Origin: Duganella sp. CF517
GTDB taxonomy: Bacteria; Pseudomonadota; Gammaproteobacteria; Burkholderiales; Burkholderiaceae_D
Assembly: GCF_900110275.1 (NCBI RefSeq)
Contig: NZ_FODC01000001.1
Location: forward strand, 124,001 to 188,000
Length of the DNA: 64,000 nucleotides
Reading direction: 5' to 3'
Position numbers and translations under genes: made by a program. Below are positions 48,064-57,300 of the stretch, in pieces. Each line of letters opens with the position of its first letter. Positions within the stretch are counted from its first letter, which is position 1. A model generated the notes under the pieces. That model saw only the letters and a list, made by a program, of their open reading frames with translations, did no database searches and was not told the origin of the DNA.

Positions 48064-48078
48064 TAGACCGGTCGTCTA
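48064..48078. promoter_or_regulatory. TetR-type operator 1 upstream of the DJ-1/PfpI gene
   Basis: TAGACCGGTCGTCTA, an imperfect palindrome with TAGAC/GTCTA arms, lies 49-63 bp upstream of the start codon. It fills the position between a -35-like TTGCCA (minus strand, just upstream) and the expected -10, the classic place for a repressor. The sequence resembles TAGACCGGTCTA-type operators of NemR/AcrR-like TetR regulators. Confidence 0.7.
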
Positions 48079-48157
48079 TTGGCAATTCGAAGAAACAGGG
48101 CCGGGGCTTTGTTTGCTTGCCATCCGATCCGTCCATGTGAAGAACTTTATCATCGAT

Positions 48158-48172
48158 TAGACCGGTCGTCTA
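48158..48172. promoter_or_regulatory. TetR-type operator 2, identical to operator 1
   Basis: The same 15-bp sequence recurs 94 bp away, closer to the divergent hydrolase gene (190 bp before its start). Two identical copies in one 347-bp intergenic region make chance unlikely. The rest of this region shows no gene. No TetR regulator gene is present in the window, so the repressor is encoded elsewhere. Confidence 0.7.
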
Positions 48173-48362
48173 GAACTATTTAAGAGAATTTCGCGGTTGC
48201 CCTGATCGAAAGGCTGAATACCCTCCGCGCCTGCAGGCGCGGCGCGCGGTGTCGATGGAATTTGGTTAGAATTGCAGCGCATCCCGACTGACCGCGTTAC
48301 CGCCGACCGGGTGGATCGAAGATAACCGCCGCTCGCCAAACCAGACATTTCAAGGCACATCC

Positions 48363-49292
48363 ATGGCTTCTCCAACGTCGGCGGCGTTCACGCCGCGTGG
48401 CCCGTCACCCTTCCTCGAAGACCACGCACTCTACGACTTCGCCGCCCCGTCCGGCGTGACGATCCGCTTCGCCGTCGCCGGCACCGGCCCGGCGCTATTG
48501 CTGGTGCACGGCCATCCGCAAACCCATGTCACCTGGCGCAAGGTGGCGCCGGCGCTGGCGCGGCGCCACACGGTCGTCGCGCCGGACCTGCGCGGCTACG
48601 GCGACAGCGGCAAGCCCGATGGCGGCGAGCGCCATGTCAACTATTCCAAGCGGGCGATGGCCGCCGACCTGGTCGCGCTGATGACCGCGCTCGGCCTGGA
48701 ACGGTTCGCGCTCGTCGGCCACGACCGGGGCGGCCGGGTCGGCCACCGGCTGGCGCTCGACTACCCAGAGGCCGTGACCCATCTGGCGCTGTTCGACATC
48801 GCCCCCACCGCCACCATGTACGCGCGCACCGACAAGGCCTTCGCCACCCGCTATTTCTGGTGGTTCTTCCTGATCCAGCCGTATCCGCTGCCTGAGCGGC
48901 TGATCGATGCCGATCCCGAGTTCTTCCTGCGCACGCACATCGACGGCCAGAACAAGACGCCTGGCGCCACCGGGCCGGAGGCCTTCGCCGAATACCTGCG
49001 CTGCTACCGCGATCCGCGCACCCGCCACGCGATCTGCGAGGACTACCGGGCGGCGGCGGATATCGACCTGGAACACGACGCGGCCGATGCCGATACCAGG
49101 CTGGCCATGCCGGTACTGGCGCTATGGGGCGGTCTGGGCACCGTCGGCGCCCTGTACGACGTGCTGGAAACATGGCGCGAGAAAGCGCGCGACGTGCGCG
49201 GGCGCGCGCTCGACTGCGGCCATACGCTGCAGGAGGAGCGGCCGCTCGACGTGCTGGAGGAACTGGAGCGCTTCCTGGCGGCTGCGGACTAA
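48363..49292 (+). CDS. Alpha/beta hydrolase, haloacetate dehalogenase-like
   Basis: A 309-residue alpha/beta hydrolase most like haloacetate (fluoroacetate) dehalogenases. The nucleophile is Asp121 in GHDRGGRVGHRLALD, with the two Arg that bind the substrate carboxylate nearby (Arg122, Arg125), acid Asp145 in FDIAPT and base His287 in DCGHTLQ. The halide-pocket segment reads YFWWFFLIQ: the Trp equivalent to Trp156 of the Rhodopseudomonas enzyme is kept, but the position of its His155 is Trp, so activity on C-F bonds is uncertain and C-Cl/C-Br substrates or epoxides are alternatives. No signal peptide. A TetR-type operator lies upstream. Confidence 0.87.
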   Translation: MASPTSAAFTPRGPSPFLEDHALYDFAAPSGVTIRFAVAGTGPALLLVHGHPQTHVTWRKVAPALARRHTVVAPDLRGYGDSGKPDGGERHVNYSKRAMAADLVALMTALGLERFALVGHDRGGRVGHRLALDYPEAVTHLALFDIAPTATMYARTDKAFATRYFWWFFLIQPYPLPERLIDADPEFFLRTHIDGQNKTPGATGPEAFAEYLRCYRDPRTRHAICEDYRAAADIDLEHDAADADTRLAMPVLALWGGLGTVGALYDVLETWREKARDVRGRALDCGHTLQEERPLDVLEELERFLAAAD

Positions 49293-49332
49293 GCCCGGGT
49301 GCGCGCCGGGCGCGTTGGCCACCCGGCGGCAG

Positions 49333-49530
49333 TCATTCGTCCCTGGCCGCCCCGGCCGCCTTGGCCAGTTTTTTCACGCGGCGGCCTTTGTCGTTGACGA
49401 TCTGGTGGCGCTTGTGATCCGTCATTTTCTTCCAGTCGCGCGCCTCGTCAAGGGTGCGCAGGCACTCCCCGCAATAACCGGTCTTGCCGTCGAATTCGCA
49501 CACACCGGTGCAAGGTGATTTGAGTGCCAT
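49333..49530 (-). CDS. DUF1289 small cysteine-rich protein
   Basis: A 65-residue DUF1289 protein. The N-terminal half carries four cysteines spaced C-x3-C-x8-C-x2-C (Cys7, 11, 20, 23: SPCTGVCEFDGKTGYCGECL), compatible with a metal or Fe-S site; the C-terminus is Lys/Arg-rich. The family function is unknown. It lies 6 bp downstream of the TonB-dependent receptor gene in the same direction, so they are probably cotranscribed, perhaps hinting at a metal-related role. Confidence 0.88.
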   Translation of the reverse strand: MALKSPCTGVCEFDGKTGYCGECLRTLDEARDWKKMTDHKRHQIVNDKGRRVKKLAKAAGAARDE

Positions 49531-49536
49531 AACGCC

Positions 49537-51591
49537 TTACATCTTCAGGGTCAGCGAGATATATGCGGCGCGTCCCGGTCCGGGCGAGAACATCGGTTGC
49601 GCGTCGGCGGCCGGCCAGAAGAAATTGTCGTACCACGCATACGCATAGCGGCGGTCGGCAAGGTTTTTGATCTGAACATCGACGCTCACGCGCCTGGACA
49701 GCGCGTACCGCACGCTGGCGTCGAACAGGACAAAGCCGCCGAACTTGCCGCGCGCGTTCGGGCTGTCGATAAAATAATCGCCCTGCGCCCTGCCCTGCAA
49801 GCCCACACGCCATTTGTCCGAGGGACGATATTCGGCGCCGGCGTTGCTGATATGGCGCGGCGTGGAAAACACTTCCTTGCCGGCCAGCGAGACGCCATCG
49901 GCGGTGAAGGCGCTGACCACTTCGGCCTTTTGCAGCGAATGGGAAAGCCAGAAATCCAGCGTGTCGGTCGCGCGCGCGGAGATCTGGATGTCGACGCCCT
50001 GCCTGCGGGTTTCGCCCAGGCCGACCGTGGTGCCGGTGGCCGGCATATTGGCGACCTCGCCGGTGGCGTCCTGGCGCCACACGGCCAGCCGCATGTCCGA
50101 CCCTGGCAGCGGCTTGAACTTGACGCCGAGTTCCTTGCCAGTGTTGATCGATGGCGCGAACGTGGCCTGGTTCGCCACCAGATAGGCCGGGCCGCCCGAT
50201 CCGGTCAGGACCTGGAACGTGCGTCCCCAGTTGCCGTACAGGCTGACATTGGCGGCCGGGTTGTACACCATGCTCAACTTCGGTTGTTCGATCCAGCCAT
50301 AATCCTGCAGGTCGGACTGGACGCCCAGCGTCCTGACCTTCGACGTACCCGAGAATTTATCGGTGCGGAAGCCGGGGACGATCTTCAGCGAATCGAACGG
50401 CTTGATGATCGCCTGGACGTACGCGCCGAAGTTATCGAGCGTGTAGACGTCATTGTTCTGGATCTGGGCCGGCGTGCCGAAGTCGGTCGGCACGGCGAAG
50501 GTGTAGCGCTGGCGGCGATAGCGGTTGTCCTGATGCTCCGCGTTGACGCCGCCGTCGATGACGAGCGTGTCGTTGGCGCGCCAGGTCAGCGTGCCCAGGA
50601 AACCGTATTGATCCTCGTCCCACAGGCGCCGCTGCCGGGGCGCGGTGCCGGCCGGATTGCTGGTGAAGGTCACGCGGCGATCGTCCGCATAGCTGTTGTA
50701 GTACAGCTTGCTGCTCAGGAACGCGTCCGGCGTCAGCTGCCAGTCGAGGTGCGCGCTGGCGTGGCGCATCTCGCGCTCGCTGGTGTCGTTGGCGTTCTTG
50801 GCCGGCGACTGGTGACGGTCCTCGGCCATCTGCCCGGCGGTCAGGAACCCCGGCTCGTCGGCGTCATGCTTGTAGGCGCGCACCACCAGGCCGGCCTTGA
50901 CGTCCTTGCCGGGCGACGTCAGGAACCACTTGGCGCCGAGCGAGTACTTGTCGCTATCGCTGTGATCGCGCGGGCCGCTCGAAACCTGCCTGGCCAGCAT
51001 GTAGTTCTGGGCCAGGCCGTCGCTCTCGTGGCCGATCGCCACCTGCGCCTCGCGGGTGTCGAAGCTGCCGTAGGTAAAGCGGCTGTCGACATAATTGCCG
51101 CCCTGGCGCGTGGCGAAGTTGATGTTGCCGCCGATGTTATGCAGGCCGTACCGGGGGTCGTTGGTGCCGCGCACGACCTCGATGTAGTCGACCTCCAGCG
51201 GGAATATCATGTCGATGAAGCGCTGGTTGCCGCTGTTGACATTGCTGGGCACGCCGTCGATCAACACCTTGATGCCGTTGATGTAGCCCTCGCCGTTGAA
51301 GGCCCGGAACGTGGCCTTGCCGGACTCGGCTCCCATGCGGGTCTCCGTGAGCTGGACGCCGGGCAACTGGCCGACCAGTTCCCAGCTGTTGGCGACGTTC
51401 TTGTCCTCGACCTTGTCGGCGCCGAGAATATCGACCGACGTCAGCACGCGGTTGCTTAACAACGGCCCGGCGAGCCGCTGCCCGCTGATATGCACCTGGC
51501 CGATCGTGATGGCGGTGTCGTCGGCCTGGACGCCGGCGCTGATAAAAGGCATGGCCGAGGCGATGGCCAGCGGCAGGAGTTTTGGTTTCAT
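49537..51591 (-). CDS. TonB-dependent outer-membrane receptor
   Basis: A 684-residue TonB-dependent receptor. The start MKPKLLPLAIASAMPF gives a clear signal peptide (about 22 residues, cleaved after VQA); an upstream extension to 51654 has none. Plug domain about 35-165 (LPGVQLTETRMGAESGKATFRAF, IKVLIDGVPSN, IEVVRGTNDPRYG), barrel ending in RAAYISLTLKM. The substrate is not evident. Control is suggested by a perfect inverted repeat at 51655-51675 overlapping a predicted -35, with TATACT at 51640-51635, as in metal- or haem-responsive repression. DUF1289 follows in the same operon. Confidence 0.92.
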   Translation of the reverse strand: MKPKLLPLAIASAMPFISAGVQADDTAITIGQVHISGQRLAGPLLSNRVLTSVDILGADKVEDKNVANSWELVGQLPGVQLTETRMGAESGKATFRAFNGEGYINGIKVLIDGVPSNVNSGNQRFIDMIFPLEVDYIEVVRGTNDPRYGLHNIGGNINFATRQGGNYVDSRFTYGSFDTREAQVAIGHESDGLAQNYMLARQVSSGPRDHSDSDKYSLGAKWFLTSPGKDVKAGLVVRAYKHDADEPGFLTAGQMAEDRHQSPAKNANDTSEREMRHASAHLDWQLTPDAFLSSKLYYNSYADDRRVTFTSNPAGTAPRQRRLWDEDQYGFLGTLTWRANDTLVIDGGVNAEHQDNRYRRQRYTFAVPTDFGTPAQIQNNDVYTLDNFGAYVQAIIKPFDSLKIVPGFRTDKFSGTSKVRTLGVQSDLQDYGWIEQPKLSMVYNPAANVSLYGNWGRTFQVLTGSGGPAYLVANQATFAPSINTGKELGVKFKPLPGSDMRLAVWRQDATGEVANMPATGTTVGLGETRRQGVDIQISARATDTLDFWLSHSLQKAEVVSAFTADGVSLAGKEVFSTPRHISNAGAEYRPSDKWRVGLQGRAQGDYFIDSPNARGKFGGFVLFDASVRYALSRRVSVDVQIKNLADRRYAYAWYDNFFWPAADAQPMFSPGPGRAAYISLTLKM

Positions 51592-51634
51592 AAGGATCTT
51601 CAGTGGAGAAATCACAAAGGCGGCGCCGCGTGGC

Positions 51635-51640
51635 AGTATA
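51635..51640 (-). promoter_or_regulatory. Predicted -10 of the TonB-dependent receptor gene
   Basis: TATACT on the minus strand, with TTGCAA (51662-51657) as a 4-of-6 -35 match at 16-bp spacing. The leader would be about 37 nt. Confidence 0.5.
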
Positions 51641-51654
51641 CACGCGCCCCGCAC

Positions 51655-51675
51655 TATTGCAAGTCTTTTGCAATA
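51655..51675. promoter_or_regulatory. Perfect operator-like inverted repeat TATTGCAA-N5-TTGCAATA
   Basis: An 8-bp perfect inverted repeat with a 5-bp spacer, overlapping the predicted -35 of the receptor gene. This arrangement fits a dimeric repressor. The sequence is not a canonical Fur or Zur box, though TTGCAA half-sites occur in some iron boxes; the regulator is unknown. It also lies 65 bp from the end of the efflux operon. Confidence 0.6.
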
Positions 51676-51739
51676 AGCAGCACCTCTTCCTCGAAGATCC
51701 CGACGCCTTGCGCCGCGCCGCGCGACTCCTGCCGAGCCG

Positions 51740-53143
51740 CTAGCCGGCCGACCAGCCGCCGCCGATCGCCTTCACCAGCTGCACGCCGGCCTGGCGGTAG
51801 CGGGTGGTCAGATCCAGTTCGCTGCGGGCCGACTGCAGATACGCCGTTTGCGCCGTCACCACTTCCAGATAGCTGGCCGCGCCCTGGTCGTAGCGTTTCT
51901 TGGCCAGCTCCAGCGCGCGCCGTGCGGCGGCGGCCGCCAGACGGTCGGACTTGGCGGCCTCGTCGTAGTTGGTCAGCAGCGACAACTGGTCCTCCACCTG
52001 CTGGAAGGCGGTCAGCACCACCGAGCGGTAGCGCTGCCCCGCCTCGTCGAGCACCGCTTCGGCGTTGGCGATCTGCGCCTTGCGCTTGCCGCCGTCGAGC
52101 AGGCTCACCGCCAGGGTCGGACCGATCGCCCAGAACAGGTTCGAGGCCTGCGCGAAGCGGCCGAAGTCGCCGGACTGCAGACCGCCGGCCGCGTTCAAGG
52201 TCAGCGACGGGAACAGCGCCGCCCGCGCCACGCCGACCTGGTCGCTGGCGGCGGCCACGCGCGACGCGGCGGCGGCGATGTCGGGCCGGCGCCGCAGCAA
52301 TTGCGACGGCAGGCCCAGTGGCAGCACCGGCGCGACGAAGCCGTAATCGGCCGGCGCCACCGCGAAGTCGGCGGCGTTGGCGCCGACCAGCGCGGCGATC
52401 GCGTGCTCCTGCACGTTGCGCTGCGCCTGGCGCTGGCGCAGCAGCGAACGGGTCGATTCGAGCTGGGTCTCGGCGCGCGCCAGGTCCAGGCCGGACGCGC
52501 TGCCGCCGTTGTGGCGCTGCGTGACCAGCTCCGCCTGGCGCCGGTAGGCGGCCTCGGTCTCGCGCAGCAGCTTGAGGTCGGCGTCGGCGCCGCGCAGCGC
52601 CAGCAGCGTGTCGGCCAGCTGCACCTGCAGCGAAAGGCGCGCGGCGGCCAGGTCGGCCTCGGCGGCGCGCTCCTGCGCCACGCCGGCGCTGACCTGCTTG
52701 CCGATGCGGCCCCACAGGTCGACTTCGTAGCCGAGGTCGAATTGCAAGGTGCCGCTGTCGTACTCGCTCGGCGACGTGGCGCCGCGCAGCGGCTTCAGAT
52801 CGGACTGGCGCAAGCGCTGGCCGTTGAGCGAGGCGCCCAGGGTCGGCGCTTGCGCCGCGCGCAGCACGCCGGTGGCGGCCTGGGCCTGGCGGTAGCGCGC
52901 CAGCGCGCTGGCCAGGTCCGGGCTGTTGGCGATCAGCTGCCGTTCCAGCTGGTCCAGCTGGGGATCGGCGTACATCGTCCACCAGTCTGCCGGCAAGGCC
53001 GGGACCTGGTCGCTGGCGGCGGACCAGCCGGGCGGCACGTCGCGGAAGGCGGCGGCCATCGGCACCGCCGGCGGCGCCTGCACCGGCGCCTCGGCGCACG
53101 CCGCCAAGGCCAGACTCAAGGTGGTGGCGTAGAGGAGCTTCAC
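51740..53143 (-). CDS. RND efflux outer-membrane lipoprotein channel (NodT/OprM family)
   Basis: A 467-residue outer-membrane factor completing a tripartite efflux pump. A lipoprotein signal with LALAAC lipobox (Cys16) is followed by two OEP repeats (about 60-250 and 270-455) with typical TLGASLNGQRL, LGYEVDLWGRIGKQVSAG and LPSQLLRRRPDIAAAASRVAAA segments. The ATG overlaps the end of the membrane-fusion gene by 4 bp. Confidence 0.93.
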   Translation of the reverse strand: MKLLYATTLSLALAACAEAPVQAPPAVPMAAAFRDVPPGWSAASDQVPALPADWWTMYADPQLDQLERQLIANSPDLASALARYRQAQAATGVLRAAQAPTLGASLNGQRLRQSDLKPLRGATSPSEYDSGTLQFDLGYEVDLWGRIGKQVSAGVAQERAAEADLAAARLSLQVQLADTLLALRGADADLKLLRETEAAYRRQAELVTQRHNGGSASGLDLARAETQLESTRSLLRQRQAQRNVQEHAIAALVGANAADFAVAPADYGFVAPVLPLGLPSQLLRRRPDIAAAASRVAAASDQVGVARAALFPSLTLNAAGGLQSGDFGRFAQASNLFWAIGPTLAVSLLDGGKRKAQIANAEAVLDEAGQRYRSVVLTAFQQVEDQLSLLTNYDEAAKSDRLAAAAARRALELAKKRYDQGAASYLEVVTAQTAYLQSARSELDLTTRYRQAGVQLVKAIGGGWSAG

Positions 53144-54303
53144 GGCTTGGCCTTGGCGTTGGCGCCCGCGCCGGCGCTGGCCGCCACCCGCACCACGTCG
53201 CCGGTGGCGACGCCGTCCGGAGGATTGGCGATCACCTGGTCGCCCTTGTCGAGACCGGCCGCGACCTCGACCGCATTGCCGAGGTCGCGGCCGACGGTGA
53301 TGCGCTTGACCACCACACGGTTGTCCTTGCCCAGCACGGCCACCTGGGTGCCGGCCTTGTTGAAGATCAGCGCGCTCGGCGGAATGCTCAGCGCGCCGCT
53401 CGACAACGGCGCCTCGAAGTGGATCGAGGCGTAGCCGCCCGGCAGCAGCTCGCCGCTGTCGTTGCGCACCGCCAGTTGCACCAGCATGGCGCCGGAGTTG
53501 GCGTTGATGGCCTGCGACAGCGACTGCACGGTGGCGGTGTAGACCTTGCCGGCGCGCTCGGGCACGGTCAGCTCGGCCTGGTCGCCGACCTTGATCGAGG
53601 CCACCTGGCGCTGCGGCACGTTGACGTAGACGCGCAGGCGGCTGATGTCGGACACGACGAACAGCTCGCTGCCGGGCGTGCCGCCGACGCCGATCAGCGC
53701 GCCGACGTCGGTGTTGCGCGCCGTGACCACGCCGTCGAACGGCGCCACCAGGCGGGTGTAGCGCTGCAGCGCCTGCACGCGGTCGACGTTGGCCTGCATG
53801 GCGTTGACGGCCGACTGCTTGGCCGCCAGGTCGCCGGCCTTTTCGTCCGCTTCCTGGCGCGAGACGGCGTCCGCCTCCAGCAGCCCCTGCCAGCGCTTGG
53901 CGGTGCTGGTGGCCAGCGCCAGGTTGCTGCGCGCGCTGGCCAGTTCAGCCTTCGCCTGCAGCAGTTGCTGGTCGAGGTCCGGGGTTTCGATGTCGGCCAG
54001 GGTCTGGCCGGCCTTGACCGGCGCGCCGATGTCGACCTTCCAGTTTTTCAGGTAGCCGCTGACGCGCGCGTAGATCGGCGCCCGCGCCCACGGCTCGATG
54101 CGGGCCGACAGGTCGATCGCGGCGCCGGCCATTTGCCCGGCCGGCAGGATGCTGACGGCCGGCACCAGCGGCGCGCTGGCTTGCTTGACTTGCTGCGCCT
54201 CGGACCGGCGGCTGATGACGCCGGCCGCGACCAGCGCGGCGGCCAGCACGATCAGTCCCAGGAACAGCGGCTTGTGCCCCTTGCGGGTGGTGTTAGTTGG
54301 CAT
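53140..54303 (-). CDS. RND efflux periplasmic adaptor (membrane fusion protein)
   Basis: A 387-residue HlyD/AcrA-type adaptor. An N-terminal membrane anchor (about 10-30, PLFLGLIVLAAALVAAGVI) precedes the lipoyl/biotinyl motif halves (APIYARVSGYLKNWKVDIGAPVKAGQ, FDGVVTARNTDVGALI), a coiled-coil hairpin (about 100-165) and beta-barrel and membrane-proximal domains. The start MPTNTTRKGHKP is favoured by a GGAGC upstream. It overlaps the permease gene by 11 bp and the outer-membrane factor by 4 bp, so the pump is made from one message. Confidence 0.93.
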   Translation of the reverse strand: MPTNTTRKGHKPLFLGLIVLAAALVAAGVISRRSEAQQVKQASAPLVPAVSILPAGQMAGAAIDLSARIEPWARAPIYARVSGYLKNWKVDIGAPVKAGQTLADIETPDLDQQLLQAKAELASARSNLALATSTAKRWQGLLEADAVSRQEADEKAGDLAAKQSAVNAMQANVDRVQALQRYTRLVAPFDGVVTARNTDVGALIGVGGTPGSELFVVSDISRLRVYVNVPQRQVASIKVGDQAELTVPERAGKVYTATVQSLSQAINANSGAMLVQLAVRNDSGELLPGGYASIHFEAPLSSGALSIPPSALIFNKAGTQVAVLGKDNRVVVKRITVGRDLGNAVEVAAGLDKGDQVIANPPDGVATGDVVRVAASAGAGANAKAKP

Positions 54304-57300
54304 GGACGGGGGCTCCTGAAACAGGTTGATCATTTTTCGGCTGCGGGGACGGCGAGGCCTTGGTCCCGGGCGCGTGTTGTTTGTGGACGATGCTGAACAA
54401 AACCGGCACGAACAGCAAGGTGGCCGTGGTGGCGAAGATCAGGCCGCCGATGACGGCGCGGCCCAGCGGCGCGTTCTGCTCGCCGCCGTCGCCCAGGCCC
54501 AGCGCCATCGGCAGCATGCCGATGATCATCGACAGCGCCGTCATCAGCACGGGACGGAAGCGCACCGAGCCCGCCTCCAGCGCGGCGGCGGTGGCGTCGC
54601 CCAGTTCGTCGAGGCGTTCGCGCGCGAACGAGATGACCAGCACCGAGTTGGCGGTGGCCACGCCCATGCACATGATGGCGCCGGTCAGCGCCGGCACCGA
54701 CAGCGTGGTGTTGGTGGCGAACAGCATCCAGACGATGCCGGCCAGCGCCGCCGGCAGCGCCGAGACGATCACCGCCGGATCGAGCCAGGACTGGAAGTTG
54801 ACGACGATCAGGAAGTAAATCAGCACCACCGCGCCCAGCAGGCCGAACAGCAGGCCGGAGAAGGCGCGGTCCATGGTCTTGACCTGGCCCAGCATCTGCG
54901 CCGACGCGCCCTTGGGCAGCTCGGCCTTCGTTTCCGCCAGCAGCTTGTTGATGTCCTTGGCGACGGCGCCGAGGTCGCGGTCCTGGGTGGTGGCGTAGAT
55001 CTGCACCATCGGCGCGATGTCGTACTGGCTCACCAGCGCCGACGCCGTGCCGCGCTGGAAGCGGGCAACGCCGCCCAAGGTGGCGCCGCCGGTGGTGGCG
55101 CCGTTGCCGACCGGCAGGTTGGCCAGCGCCGACAGCGAATCGAGCTGCGGCTGCGGCGTCTGCATGACGATCGGGTAGCTGACGCCGTTGGCCGGATTGA
55201 GCCAGAAGGTCGGCGCCACCTGCGACGAGCCGGCCAGGTTGACCACCATGCTGTTGGTGACATCGCGCGTGGTCAGGCCCAGCTGCTGCGCCTGGCCCCG
55301 GTCGACGTCGACGTTGAACACCGGCGCCTTGTTCGATTGCTGGATGCGGGCGTCGGCCACGCCGGGAATGGCGCGGATGCGCTTGAGCAGCTTTTCGGCG
55401 TAGACATAGTTGTCGTCGATCTTGCCGCCGCGTATCTGCACGTCGATCGGCGCCGGCGAACCGAAGTTCAGGATCTGGCCAACGATGTCGGCCGGCGGGA
55501 ACGAAAACGTGGTGTCGGGGAATTCCTCCGGCAGCACCTTGCGCAGCTTGCGCACATATTCGGCGGTCGGCGCGTGCTCCTCGCCCAGCGCGATCTGGAA
55601 GTCGCCGTCCTGCGCGCCCATCATGCCGGTATTGTTATAGACCATGTTGATCGAGCTGGCCGGCATGCCGATGTTGTCGGTCATGGTGACGATCTCGCTG
55701 GCCGGAATCACGCGCCGGATCGCCTGGTCGATGCGGGCGAAGCGGGCCGCGGTTTCCTCGATGCGGGTACCGACCGGCACGCGCGCGTGGATCAGCACCT
55801 GGCCCGAATCGACCGCCGGGAAGAAATTACTGCCCAGGAAAGGCACCAGCACGAACGACGCCGCCACCACCAGCAGGAAGCCGATGACGAACGGCGGCCG
55901 GTTGCCGATCGCCGATTGCAGGATGTCCATGTAGCCGGCGCGCACCTTCTCGAAGCGCGCCTCGAAGCCGCGCTGGAAGCGCACCAGCGGGTTGCCGGAC
56001 GGCGCGGGCGCGCCGTGGCCGCCGTGGGCGTGGGCATGGCCCTCGCCGGTGTCGTGCGCCGTGAGCAGGTAGTTGGCCATCGTCGGCACCAGCGTGCGCG
56101 ACAGGATGAACGAGCAGACCATCGCGAAGATCACCGCCTCGGCCATCGGCACGAACAGGAAGCGCGACACGCCGTCGAGGAAGAACATCGGCACGAACAC
56201 GATGCAGATGCACAGCAGCGAGACGAAGGCCGGCGTGACGATCTGCGCGGCGCCGTCGAGGATGGCGTTTTCCACCGACTTGCCCTGCTCCAGGTGCCAG
56301 TTGATGTTTTCGATGGTGACGGTGGCGTCGTCGACCAGGATGCCGACGGCCAGCGCCAGCCCGCCCAGCGTCATCAGGTTGAGCGACTCGCCGATGGCCG
56401 ACAGCGCCACGATCGAACCGAGGATCGACAGCGGGATCGACACCGCGATGATGATGGTCGAGCGCCAGCTGCCCAGGAACAGCAGGATCATCAGCGACGT
56501 CAGCGCGGCGGCGATCACGCCCTCCGACGCCACGCCCTTGATGGCGGCGCGCACGAACACCGACTGGTCGTTGATCGGCGTGACCTTCAGTGCGTCCGGC
56601 CAGCCGGCCTTGAGCGTGTCGATCTTCGCGCGGACGCCGTCGACGATGGCCAGCGTCGACGCCGAACCGTTCTTCAGCACCGACATCAGCACCGAGCGGC
56701 TGCCGTCGACGTGGACCACGTTGGTCTGCGGCGCGTTGCCGTCGTGGACGTTGGCGATGTCGCCCAGGTATATCGTGGCGCCGTTGACCACCTTGACCGG
56801 CAGGCGCGCCAGGTCGGCGATGGCCGACGGCGCGCTGTTGAGCTGGATCGTGTATTCGAGCGTATCGATTTTCTGCGTGCCGACCGGGGTCAGCACGTTC
56901 TGCGCGGCCAGCGCGTTGGCGATGTCCTGCGCCGACAGGCCGCGCGCCTGCAGCAGCGCCGGATCGACGTCGATCTGCACTTGCCGCTGCTTGCCGCCGT
57001 ACGGCAGCGGAATCGCCGCGCCCGGCACGCTGACGAGCGGCGTGCGCACGGTGTTGGTGCCCAGGTCGGACAGCTGCTGCTCCGACAGGCCCTTGCCCGA
57101 CAGCGCCACCTGCAGGATCGGCACGGTGGCGGCGTTGTAGTTGATGATCAACGGCGGCGTGATCCCGGCCGGCATCTGCTTGAGCAGCGCCTGCGAGATC
57201 GCCGTCACCTGGGCGTTGGCCACCGCCACGTTGACGCCGGGCTGGAAAAAGATCTTGACGATGCTCACGCCGGTGTAGGTGTTGGCCTCGATGTGCTCGA

